Shown here one piece after another: positions 1-6,852 of a DNA stretch of 21,296 nt. The stretch is from CAZTDU01 sp964617355 (GTDB taxonomy: Bacteria; Pseudomonadota; Gammaproteobacteria; Burkholderiales; SG8-39), in assembly GCA_964617355.1 (NCBI GenBank), contig CAZTXP010000186.1, forward strand, positions 1 to 21,296. The letters are read 5' to 3'. Numbering within the stretch: position 1 is the stretch's first letter; every line of letters starts with the position of its first letter. The notes below the pieces were generated by a model. That model made no database searches. It had not been told where the DNA came from and saw nothing but the letters and a program-made list of their open reading frames with translations. The position numbers and the translations under genes are program-made.

Positions 1-78
1 CGGCCGCGCGTCGTGCAGCGTGTTGTCGAGGTCGAAGATCCAGACCCGCCTCGACGCGGGCGCGCGGACGATGCGCAT
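1..78 (-). CDS. HAD-family hydrolase, probable pyrimidine 5'-nucleotidase (N-terminal 26 codons only)
   Basis: Only the first 26 codons are inside the window; the gene continues beyond base 1. The peptide reaches the HAD motif I, WIFDLDNTLHDA (residues 13-24). In this motif the first Asp is the phosphoryl-accepting nucleophile and the second the general acid/base. The ATG at 78 overlaps the argB stop by one base (TAATG), so the two are almost certainly translationally coupled. A HAD pyrimidine 5'-nucleotidase directly after argB is common in betaproteobacteria, and the DNTLH variant of the motif fits that subgroup. The exact substrate cannot be judged from 26 residues. Confidence 0.85.
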   Translation of the reverse strand, partial: MRIVRAPASRRVWIFDLDNTLHDARP

Positions 79-962
79 TACTTGCTGCGGATCAGCGTGC
101 CGACGCCCTGGTCGGTCAGGACTTCCAGCAGCAGCGCGTGCGGCACGCGCCCGTCGATGATGTGCACGCTCTTCACGCCGTTCCTCGCGGCGTCGAGCGC
201 GGACGAGATCTTCGGCAGCATGCCGCCGGAGAGCGTGCCGCCGGCCACCATGTCGTCGATCTGCCGCGGCGTGATCCCGGTGAGGAGCTTGCCCTCCTCG
301 TCGAGCACGCCGGGCGTGTTGGTCATCATCACCAGCTTCTCGGCCTTGAGCACTTCGGCGAGCTTGCCGGCGACGAGATCGGCGTTGATGTTGTAGGTGG
401 CGCCGTCCTCGCCCGTGCCGATCGGCGCCACCACCGGGATGAAGCCGCCCTGCTCTAGCGCGTGGATCACCCCCGGGTCGATGGCCTCGATCTCGCCGAC
501 CTGTCCGATGTCGAGCAGCTCGTCGGGCTTGTCCTTCGACTGCAGCATCATCTTCTTCGCGCGAATCAGCCCGCCGTCCTGGCCGGTCAGGCCGACCGCC
601 TTGCCGCCCGCCTGGTTGACCAGCGTGACGATGTCCTTGTTGACCGCGCCGCCGAGCACCATCTCGACCACGTCCATGGTCGCGGCGTCGGTGACGCGCA
701 TGCCCTGCACGAACTCGCTCTGGATGTCGAGGCGCTTGAGCAATTGCTCGATCTGCGGGCCCCCGCCGTGCACCACGACCGGGTTCATGCCGACCAGCTT
801 CAGCAACACGACGTCGCGCGCGAACCCGGCCTGCAGCGCGGTGTCGACCATCGCGTTGCCGCCGAACTTCACGACGATGGTGCGGCCGTGGAAGCGGCGG
901 ATGTAGGGCAGCGCCTCGGCGAGGATGCGTGCCTTCTCGGCGGCCTGCGTGTCGGTGCTCAT
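78..962 (-). CDS. argB: Acetylglutamate kinase
   Basis: ArgB phosphorylates N-acetyl-L-glutamate with ATP, the second step of arginine synthesis, in the cytoplasm. The 294-residue protein shows the amino-acid-kinase fold markers: KFGGNAM near residues 32-38 (phosphate-binding Lys and Gly), VHGGGPQ near 64-70, an NADLVAGKLA stretch, and the C-terminal LTDQGVGTLI. It has the N-terminal helix ending in ILAEALPYIRRFHG, which is typical of hexameric, arginine-inhibited enzymes and absent from the dimeric E. coli type, so feedback inhibition by arginine is likely (inference). The ATG at 962 has no visible Shine-Dalgarno, and a TAGAAT -10-like box ends only nine bases upstream. The gene is followed by, and coupled to, the HAD gene. 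Confidence 0.96.
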   Translation of the reverse strand: MSTDTQAAEKARILAEALPYIRRFHGRTIVVKFGGNAMVDTALQAGFARDVVLLKLVGMNPVVVHGGGPQIEQLLKRLDIQSEFVQGMRVTDAATMDVVEMVLGGAVNKDIVTLVNQAGGKAVGLTGQDGGLIRAKKMMLQSKDKPDELLDIGQVGEIEAIDPGVIHALEQGGFIPVVAPIGTGEDGATYNINADLVAGKLAEVLKAEKLVMMTNTPGVLDEEGKLLTGITPRQIDDMVAGGTLSGGMLPKISSALDAARNGVKSVHIIDGRVPHALLLEVLTDQGVGTLIRSK

Positions 963-971
963 GGCCGCACG

Positions 972-977
972 ATTCTA
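972..977 (-). promoter_or_regulatory. Possible -10 box of an argB promoter giving a leaderless mRNA
   Basis: TAGAAT on the minus strand matches the sigma70 -10 consensus at five of six bases. It ends nine bases before the argB ATG, so initiation about seven bases downstream would leave a leader of only a few bases. No good -35 hexamer is visible because that position falls in the terminator hairpin of the upstream gene. Confidence 0.35.
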
Positions 978-983
978 GAAGAA

Positions 984-1013
984 TTCGGGCCGCCCCCTGC
1001 GGAACGGCCCGAA
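984..1013 (-). terminator. Intrinsic terminator after the small heat-shock gene
   Basis: The arms TTCGGGCCG and CGGCCCGAA form a perfect 9-bp stem with a 12-base loop, starting 17 bases after the hsp20 stop. On the minus strand the stem is followed by a T-rich tract, TTCTTCT. The geometry fits Rho-independent termination of the hsp20 transcript just before argB. The U tract is interrupted, so termination may be partial. Confidence 0.7.
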
Positions 1014-1030
1014 GCCCTGCCCAGCGACGC

Positions 1031-1456
1031 TTACTGGATGGTGATCTGCTTGCGCGCCGCCGCGGCCTTCTTCGGCAGCGTGAGCTCGAGCACGCCGTCG
1101 CGGAACTTCGCGTCGGCCTTCGCCTCGTCGATCTCCTGCGGCAGCGCGAAGCTGCGCGTGGCCTTGCCGACGGTGCGCTCGACGTGCAGCCAGCGCTCGC
1201 CTTCGCTCGTTTCCTTCTCGCGCTTCACTTCCGCCGCCAGCGTGACCTGCGCGCCATCGATCGTCACCTGGATGTCTTCCTTCTTCACGCCCGGCAGCTC
1301 GGCGTGCACCACGTAGCTGTCGCCGCGCTCGGCGACGTCCACCTTCATGCGGATCGCGGTCTCGCCGGCCTCGTTCCAGACGGGCCGCACCAGGTAGCCC
1401 TTGAACAGGTTGTCGACGAGTTCGCCAAAGGGGTCGAAACGGCTGATGTTCGCCAT
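1031..1456 (-). CDS. Small heat-shock protein, Hsp20/alpha-crystallin family
   Basis: This 141-residue protein is an ATP-independent holdase chaperone that binds unfolding proteins and passes them to refolding or degradation machinery. The alpha-crystallin domain spans about residues 35-130 and ends in the signature GVLELTLPK. The C-terminal KQITIQ carries the short IxI motif used for oligomer assembly. The N-terminal MANISRFDPFGELVDNLFKG is typical of class-A bacterial Hsp20 proteins. I start it at the ATG at 1456 because AAGGAG stands eight bases upstream; the frame stays open 13 codons further but without family-like sequence. An RpoH-type promoter precedes it and an intrinsic terminator follows, so it is probably a monocistronic heat-shock gene beside hslVU. 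Confidence 0.94.
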   Translation of the reverse strand: MANISRFDPFGELVDNLFKGYLVRPVWNEAGETAIRMKVDVAERGDSYVVHAELPGVKKEDIQVTIDGAQVTLAAEVKREKETSEGERWLHVERTVGKATRSFALPQEIDEAKADAKFRDGVLELTLPKKAAAARKQITIQ

Positions 1457-1502
1457 GGTTCCATCTCCTTGAAGTCGGTCGGGGGCTTGCCCCATGCCAC
1501 GG

Positions 1503-1530
1503 AGATGGGGTTCCCCGCCCGCGTTTCAAG
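1503..1530 (-). promoter_or_regulatory. Sigma-32 (RpoH) heat-shock promoter of hsp20
   Basis: On the minus strand a -35 element CTTGAAA (1530-1524) is followed by a 13-base spacer and a -10 element CCCCATCT (1510-1503). Both hexamer cores and the spacing match the established RpoH consensus (CTTGAAA, 11-16 bases, CCCCATnT). The predicted start is near 1496, about 40 bases before the hsp20 ATG. The promoter lies in the gap after the hslU stop. Confidence 0.85.
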
Positions 1531-1537
1531 GGGCCGG

Positions 1538-2875
1538 CTACAGCACGTAGCGCGCGAGATCCTCGTCCCCGGCCAGGGCGCCGAGCCGGGCGTCGACGTA
1601 GGCGGCGTCCACCCGCACCGCGCGCTCGGCGCCGTTGCCGGCGGCGAACGACGCCTCCTCGAGCAGCTTCTCCAGCACCGTGTACAGGCGCCGCGCACCG
1701 ATGTTCTCGGTCTTCTCGTTCACCTGCCAGGCCACCTCGGCGATGCGGCGCAGCGCCGCCGGCTCGAACTCAAGCGCCACGCCCTCGGTGCCGATCAGCG
1801 CCTGGTACTGCTTCACGAGGTTGGCGTCGGTCGCGGTGAGGATGCGCTCGAAGTCCTCCACCGACAGCGCGTCGAGCTCGACGCGGATCGGGAAGCGCCC
1901 CTGCAATTCCGGTATCAGGTCGGAAGGCCGCGCGAGGTGGAACGCGCCCGAGGCGATGAAGAGCACGTGGTCGGTCTTCACCATGCCGTACTTGGTGCTC
2001 ACGGTCGTGCCCTCCACGAGCGGCAGCAGGTCGCGCTGCACGCCCTGGCGCGACACGTCGGCGCCGGCGACTTCGGCGCGGCTCGCGATCTTGTCGATCT
2101 CGTCCAGGAACACGATGCCGTTCGACTCGACGTTGGCCACCGCCTGCGACTTCAGGTCCTCGTCGCCGACCAGCTTCGCGGCCTCCTCGTCGGCGAGCAG
2201 CGCCATCGCCTCGCGGATCTTCAGCTTGCGCGTGCGGCGCTTGCCGGCCGAGAGGTTCTGGAACATGGACTGGATCTGCGAGGTCAGTTCCTCCATGCCG
2301 GGCGGCGACAGGATCTCCATGCCCGGCGCGGCGGCCGCGACCTCGATCTCGATCTCGCGGTCGTCGAGCGCGCCCTCGCGCAGCATCTTGCGGAATTTCT
2401 GCCGCGTCGCGTTGTCGGCGGGCGCCGCCTCGGGCGTCGGGTCGAACGGATTGCGCCGCGGCCCGGGCAACAGCGCGTCGAGCACGCGCTCCTCGGCCGC
2501 GTCCTCGGCGCGCACGCGCACCTTGCGCATCGCCGCCTCGCGCACCTGCTTCAGGCTGATCTCGACGAGATCGCGCACGATGGTGTCGACGTCGCGCCCG
2601 ACGTATCCGACCTCGGTGAACTTGGTCGCCTCGACCTTGATGAACGGCGCGTCCGCCAGGCGCGCAAGGCGCCGCGCGATCTCGGTCTTGCCGACGCCGG
2701 TCGGCCCGATCATCAGGATGTTCTTCGGCGTGATCTCGTGGCGCAGCGGCTCGGCCACCTGCTGCCTGCGCCAGCGGTTGCGCAGCGCGATCGCCACCGC
2801 GCGCTTCGCCTTCGCCTGTCCGACGATGTGCTTGTCGAGCTCGTGGACGATCTCCTGCGGCGTCATCGAGCTCAT
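1538..2875 (-). CDS. hslU: ATP-dependent protease ATPase subunit HslU (ClpY)
   Basis: HslU is the hexameric AAA+ unfoldase that feeds substrates to the HslV peptidase in the cytoplasm. The 445-residue length is normal for the family. Visible elements are Walker A GPTGVGKT (57-64), the pore loop GYVG (90-93), the charged I-domain around 110-240, Walker B IVFLDEID, and the C-terminal EDLARYVL, the tail that docks into HslV and activates it. The start chosen is the ATG at 2875, which overlaps the hslV stop as ATGA; a second in-frame ATG lies three codons on (2866) and cannot be excluded. No separate promoter is seen, so it should be co-translated with hslV. Confidence 0.97.
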   Translation of the reverse strand: MSSMTPQEIVHELDKHIVGQAKAKRAVAIALRNRWRRQQVAEPLRHEITPKNILMIGPTGVGKTEIARRLARLADAPFIKVEATKFTEVGYVGRDVDTIVRDLVEISLKQVREAAMRKVRVRAEDAAEERVLDALLPGPRRNPFDPTPEAAPADNATRQKFRKMLREGALDDREIEIEVAAAAPGMEILSPPGMEELTSQIQSMFQNLSAGKRRTRKLKIREAMALLADEEAAKLVGDEDLKSQAVANVESNGIVFLDEIDKIASRAEVAGADVSRQGVQRDLLPLVEGTTVSTKYGMVKTDHVLFIASGAFHLARPSDLIPELQGRFPIRVELDALSVEDFERILTATDANLVKQYQALIGTEGVALEFEPAALRRIAEVAWQVNEKTENIGARRLYTVLEKLLEEASFAAGNGAERAVRVDAAYVDARLGALAGDEDLARYVL

Positions 2876-3408
2876 TCCAGCACCTCGATCGTGCGCTGGT
2901 GGTTGGTGTAGATGCAGATGTCCGCCGCGATCGCGAGCGCGCGCTCGACGATGTCGCGCGGCCCGAGGTCGGTGGAGTCGACGAGCGCACGCGCCGCGGC
3001 CTGCGCGTACGGCCCGCCGGACCCGATCGCGACGATGCCGTGCTCGGGCTCGAGCACGTCGCCCTGCCCGGTGATCACCAGCGAGTTGCCGCGATCGGCG
3101 ACCGCGAGCATCGCCTCCAGTCGCCGCAGCACGCGGTCGGTGCGCCAGTCCTTCGCCAGCTCGACCGCGGAGCGCACGAGGTTGCCCTGGTGCTTCTCGA
3201 GCTTGGCCTCGAAGCGCTCGAAGAGCGTGAACGCGTCGGCGGTGCCGCCGGCGAAGCCGGCGAGGATGCGATCCTGGTAGAGGCGCCGCACCTTCTTCGC
3301 GCCGCCCTTCACCACCACGCTGCCGAGCGTGACCTGGCCGTCGCCGCCGAGCGCGACGCGATTGCCGCGTCGCGCGGAGAGGATGGTCGTGCCATGGAAG
3401 GTGTCCAT
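2872..3408 (-). CDS. hslV: ATP-dependent protease peptidase subunit HslV (ClpQ)
   Basis: HslV is the threonine peptidase of the HslVU protease and assembles as two stacked hexamers. The 178-residue protein carries the conserved GGDGQVTLG, KVRRLYQDRILAGFAGGTADAFTLFE (read in part), AVELAKDWRTDR and IGSGGPYAQAAARAL blocks. The catalytic threonine is not at position 2 as in E. coli but at residue 7, after MDTFHG, so a six-residue propeptide must be removed to expose the N-terminal Thr. This form is usual in betaproteobacteria. The ATG at 3408 lies three bases after the stop of the STAS-like gene, and hslU follows with a 4-base overlap. Confidence 0.97.
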   Translation of the reverse strand: MDTFHGTTILSARRGNRVALGGDGQVTLGSVVVKGGAKKVRRLYQDRILAGFAGGTADAFTLFERFEAKLEKHQGNLVRSAVELAKDWRTDRVLRRLEAMLAVADRGNSLVITGQGDVLEPEHGIVAIGSGGPYAQAAARALVDSTDLGPRDIVERALAIAADICIYTNHQRTIEVLE

Positions 3409-3411
3409 GCA

Positions 3412-4632
3412 TCAGCTCCGTTCTAGGACCTTCGCGTGCGGGCTCACCCCGGTCGCATCCAGCAAGGCCGAGACGAGCGCCGTGGGGTGGCGGAATTCGA
3501 CGGGCTTGCCCGCCGTCGCGAGCCGCTCGGCGAGCGGCCGCAGCGCGCCCGCGGCAGCGACGTCGATGCGCGTGGTGCGCGTGCAATCGAGCGTGATGCG
3601 ATCCTGCAGCGCCGCCGCAAGCTCGATTCGCTGCAACCACTCGACGATGGGGCCTGCTACCTCTGCGGGCAGCTCGATTCCCTCGCCTTGCGCGCCCGGC
3701 GACGCAGGCGCCGGTGCCACGGGCGATGCCACCGGCCGCGCCGCGAGCGGCTCGAAGCTCGGCGGCGACTCCTCGAAGGTGACGGCGTAGTCGAGCGCGA
3801 GGGCATCGAACTCCTCCTGCCGTCCCTGCGCCTGCAGGATCTCGAGTCGCAGCAGCCAGAGTCCGGGGTCGACGTCCTTCGCGCCGGCTCGCGTCGCGCG
3901 CGCCAGCGCCCCGAGCAGCATCGACTCGCCGTTCAGCACGAGGTCCACGCCTGCGCGTCGCGTCGCCTGCAGCAGGTCGATGAGCACGCGGCAACCCGGC
4001 CCGTCCGCGCCCTGCAGCTTCGCGAAGTCTAGGCGCAGCGCGCGATTGCGCAGCGCGAGTTCGCGCACCTTCTGCATCTGCGCGGCGCTCTCCGAGGAAA
4101 GCTTGCCGGTGAGCGACACGAACGCGCCGCCGCCGGTCTGCAGCATCGGCGACACGGGCTGGGCCGCGGTGTTTCGCCACGCCGGTGCCGAGCGCAGGAA
4201 CTTCTCGGCGAAGGCGATCGAGCGCTCCTCGAACGGCGCTCGCTCGCCCAGCACCTGGTGCAGCTCGAGCAGCATCAGCCAGCCGCGCTCCAGCGCCTTC
4301 GCAGTCAGTTCGCCATCCAGCGCCTTCGCGAGGCGCGCCTTCGCGGCGGCCGCCTGGCCGTTCGCGTGCAGCAGCGCCGCGTCCCGGATCGCAGGCTCGA
4401 GCCGGTCGCGAGGCGGGACCGCGGGCTGTGCTTGCGGCGCGGGATTCGGCGCCGGCTTCGCCGCGATCAGCGCAGTGAAGTCGAGCGAGCCGGTGATGTC
4501 CGGCGCCTTTACGCTTTCGACGCCGAACTGGGTCGGCGCCGCGGGGATGGCCGCGCGGCCTCCGGGTTTTCCGCCACCGGGATTCGAAGACAAGGTGCCG
4601 CGCCTGCCTGAAGGGAGCGCGACTTGTAGCAC
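3412..4632 (-). CDS. STAS-like domain protein of unknown function, upstream of hslVU
   Basis: I do not recognise a characterised relative. The 406-residue product is soluble, with no signal peptide or membrane segment. It has a Pro/Ala-rich N-terminus (about 20-75), a helical segment (76-150), a first STAS-like fold (about 168-255), a short helical stretch LWLLRLEILQAQGRQEEF resembling FimV/TPR proteins (258-275), a Pro/Ala linker (290-325) and a second STAS-like block (345-400) with DRITLDCTRTTRIDVAAAGAL. STAS modules usually mediate protein-protein interaction or anti-sigma control. The listed start is a GTG with only a weak G-rich site nearby. A TTG at 4593 (14th codon) is an alternative that would put an inverted repeat immediately upstream. 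It abuts hslV with three bases between, so co-expression with the protease is likely. Confidence 0.75.
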   Translation of the reverse strand: MLQVALPSGRRGTLSSNPGGGKPGGRAAIPAAPTQFGVESVKAPDITGSLDFTALIAAKPAPNPAPQAQPAVPPRDRLEPAIRDAALLHANGQAAAAKARLAKALDGELTAKALERGWLMLLELHQVLGERAPFEERSIAFAEKFLRSAPAWRNTAAQPVSPMLQTGGGAFVSLTGKLSSESAAQMQKVRELALRNRALRLDFAKLQGADGPGCRVLIDLLQATRRAGVDLVLNGESMLLGALARATRAGAKDVDPGLWLLRLEILQAQGRQEEFDALALDYAVTFEESPPSFEPLAARPVASPVAPAPASPGAQGEGIELPAEVAGPIVEWLQRIELAAALQDRITLDCTRTTRIDVAAAGALRPLAERLATAGKPVEFRHPTALVSALLDATGVSPHAKVLERS

Positions 4633-4649
4633 GCCCCCAAGGCAGGCGC
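4600..4649 (-). repeat. Inverted repeat between the TonB receptor and the STAS-like gene
   Basis: Two perfect 10-base arms, GCGCCTGCCT and AGGCAGGCGC, are separated by 30 bases. The element begins 16 bases after the receptor stop on the minus strand and has no clear U tract behind it. It could be a processing or weak termination hairpin for the metal locus, or a 5' leader structure if the STAS-like gene begins at the TTG at 4593. Confidence 0.55.
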
Positions 4650-4665
4650 AAGGAACCGCGCCGCG

Positions 4666-6765
4666 CTAGAACGATCCTCGCAATCCGACGAGCACGCCGC
4701 GTCCCGGCAGCGGTGCGCGGTCCTTCAGGATCGACGCGTGGTTGCGCGCCTCGCGGTCCCCGAGGTTGTTGGCGCGCAGGAACGCCTCCAGCGCCGAGTC
4801 GTTCAGCTTGAAGCGGTACGCGAGCACCGCGTTCACGAGCGTGTATCCGCTCGTCGGAAGCTCGTTGGCCGCCACCCGGTTCTGCGCGCTCGCGCGCACG
4901 ACCTCCGTGCGGATGTTGAACCGCTCGAAGGTGTAGTCGGCCGCCAGCGTGACGCGGGTCGGCGAGATCCTCGGCAGTTCGCGGCCGGTGCTGCGGTCGG
5001 TGGCGCGCACGCGGTCCGCCTTGGCCTCGAGGTCGAGCGTGCCGACGCGTTCGAATGCCCTGAAGCGCGCGCTCGCCTCGATGCCGCGAAAGAGCGCCGG
5101 CACCGCGCGGAAGCGTGCTTCGGGGCTGATCTCCTCCCCGCTGCCGTCCGCGCGGCCGTCGCCGTCGGCGTCGACCGGATCGATCTCGCCGTCGGCGCCA
5201 CGCTGCGTGCCGGTCGTGAAGAGGCCGACGTAGTTGCGGAAGCGCTGGCGAAACACGCCAAGGCTCGCGGCGTTCGGCCCGCTCGACCAGCGCACGGCGG
5301 CGTCCACGGCCCGCGAGCGCTCCTTGTCGAGCGCGGTGCTGCCGACTTCGTAGCTGCCCGTGGCGACGTGGCGGCCGTTCGCGAACAGCTCGTAGTAGGT
5401 CGGCGCGCGCTCGGTCGAGGACGCATTGGCGACCAGCGCGAGCGTCGGCGTCGCCTTCCATACCGCGCCGAAGGCCTGCGACCCGGTGCGGAAGTCGCGA
5501 GTCGACGCATTGCCGAACTTCGCGAGCCCCGTGGAAGCATCGGCCGGCCCGCCGCCCTGCGACGAGAGGCGCGTGCGATCGCCGCGCAGGCCCGTCGAGA
5601 GCTTCAGGCCGCCGAGCGCGAGTTCCTCGTACAGGAACAGGCCCTTCGCGTCGGTGTCGGTCGTCGGCACGAACGCCTCGGCGCCGAGCGCCGAGAACCC
5701 GAAGTTGGTGCCCTGGAACCCGAACGCCCCGGAGAGCGGGCCGAGCTTGCCGTGCGTGAGTTCGAGCCGCGATTCGTCGCCCTTGTTGAGGAAACGCGTG
5801 TTGATCGTGCCGTTCTCGATCTCGCGGTGCTCGTAGTTCGTGCGGCCGAACTTGAACTTCGCGGCCGAGATCACGGGACCGAGGTCGCGCAGCTCGCCGC
5901 CGAGGTCCCAGCGTTCGCTCTCCATGTCGATGCGCACCGCCGCTTCCGCAGGCGAGCCGTAGACGCTCGACACGCCCTGGTACGCCAATCCGACGTGGCC
6001 CGAGCCCCAGGTCACCGACCCGCCGAGCGAGCCGCCATCGGCCTTCGCGCTGGTGTTCGGGATGCGGCCCTGCGGCTGCACGACGGTGGCAGCGTCGGTC
6101 GCGCGCTGGCGCGCCGAACGCGCGAAGCCGGGAATGCGCGTGTCCCCCGTCTTGCGGCCGAACAGGTCGGCGTGCACGGCCAGCGTGCCGTTGCCGGCCT
6201 CGAGCACGGCGCCGAGGCTGCGCTCGTTCTCGGCGCCGCCGATGCGCGGCTCCATGCGACCGGTGAAGCCCGACAGCGGCCGCTCGGGAATGCGACCGTC
6301 GATCACGTTGACGACGCCGCCGACCGCATTGCCGCCGTAGAGCACCGCGGCGGGACCGCGGACGACCTCGATGCGCTCCGCCGCGAGCGGGTCGTAGGGC
6401 ACCGCGTGGTCATAGGACAGCGACGAGGCGTCGAGCGTGCCGACGCCGTTCTGCAGGATGCGGATGCGGTCGCCATCGAGGCCGCGGATCACCGGCCGGC
6501 TCGCGACGGGGCCGAAGTAGGTGGCGCTGATGCCGGGCATGCCGTCGAGCGTCTCGCCGAGCGACGAGCGGCGCTGGTGCCAGAGCCGGCGCCCGGCGAG
6601 CACGTCGGACGGCTGGACGAGTTCGAACAGGCCGCTGCCAAGCGGCGAGCCGGTGACGACGACCGCGGGGACGTCGTCGGGTGCGGAGGAAGCCTGAGCG
6701 TGCGCCTCGAGGGCGCCCGCGGCATATGCGCCGGCGACGGCGCAACGCAACAGAATGGATTTCAC
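4666..6765 (-). CDS. TonB-dependent outer-membrane receptor, ZnuD-like (probable zinc uptake)
   Basis: This is a 699-residue outer-membrane gated channel that would import a metal or metal complex using TonB energy. A signal peptide (about 1-24, ending AHA) is followed by a TonB-box-like stretch PAVVVTGSPL and a plug domain with SLGETLDGMPGI, PVIRGLDGDRIRILQNGVG and RIEVVRGPAAVLYGGNAVGG. A 22-strand-type barrel follows, ending in the aromatic GVLVGLRGSF. The RGLDGDRIRILQNG plug is characteristic of ZnuD and related zinc receptors. An acidic DADGDGRADG loop near residues 530-541 looks like a calcium-binding EF-hand loop. The GTG at 6765 has AGGAG five bases upstream. The neighbouring metal genes support a zinc role, but the substrate is inferred. 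Confidence 0.88.
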   Translation of the reverse strand: MKSILLRCAVAGAYAAGALEAHAQASSAPDDVPAVVVTGSPLGSGLFELVQPSDVLAGRRLWHQRRSSLGETLDGMPGISATYFGPVASRPVIRGLDGDRIRILQNGVGTLDASSLSYDHAVPYDPLAAERIEVVRGPAAVLYGGNAVGGVVNVIDGRIPERPLSGFTGRMEPRIGGAENERSLGAVLEAGNGTLAVHADLFGRKTGDTRIPGFARSARQRATDAATVVQPQGRIPNTSAKADGGSLGGSVTWGSGHVGLAYQGVSSVYGSPAEAAVRIDMESERWDLGGELRDLGPVISAAKFKFGRTNYEHREIENGTINTRFLNKGDESRLELTHGKLGPLSGAFGFQGTNFGFSALGAEAFVPTTDTDAKGLFLYEELALGGLKLSTGLRGDRTRLSSQGGGPADASTGLAKFGNASTRDFRTGSQAFGAVWKATPTLALVANASSTERAPTYYELFANGRHVATGSYEVGSTALDKERSRAVDAAVRWSSGPNAASLGVFRQRFRNYVGLFTTGTQRGADGEIDPVDADGDGRADGSGEEISPEARFRAVPALFRGIEASARFRAFERVGTLDLEAKADRVRATDRSTGRELPRISPTRVTLAADYTFERFNIRTEVVRASAQNRVAANELPTSGYTLVNAVLAYRFKLNDSALEAFLRANNLGDREARNHASILKDRAPLPGRGVLVGLRGSF

Positions 6766-6792
6766 TGGAACTCCTGAAGTCGGTCGAAGAGC

Positions 6793-6808
6793 GACGCGCG
6801 AACGCGTC
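6793..6808 (-). other. Short UUCG-loop hairpin in the gap before the TonB receptor gene
   Basis: On the minus strand GACGCG, TTCG, CGCGTC form a perfect 6-bp stem with a UUCG tetraloop, 27 bases before the receptor GTG. No U tract follows, so it is not an intrinsic terminator. It may stabilise or mark a processing point between the cistrons. The surrounding 87-base gap (6766-6852) contains no other convincing signal except the palindrome GCGGCCATGGCCGC at 6832-6845. Confidence 0.4.
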
Positions 6809-6852
6809 CCGGCCGCGCGCGAGCGCGGCGAGCGGCCATGGCCGCGGGCCGT

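Noticed and set aside
3409..3700. A heat-shock promoter directly upstream of hslV
   Set aside because: ATGGGG occurs near 3649 on the plus strand, but no TTCAAG (-35) lies at the needed distance.
1538..5461. A 1307-codon minus-strand open frame
   Set aside because: Only its 3' part (from 2875) is hslU. The rest runs antisense-frame through hslV, the STAS-like and receptor genes with Arg/Ala-rich low-complexity sequence typical of high-G+C shadow frames.
4738..6777. A 679-codon plus-strand open frame opposite the receptor
   Set aside because: Mirror frame of the TonB receptor; no recognisable motif and no start signals.
6832..6845. Palindrome GCGGCCATGGCCGC as a regulator binding site
   Set aside because: In DNA this G+C-rich such palindromes arise easily; there is no second copy near the other metal genes that I could find.
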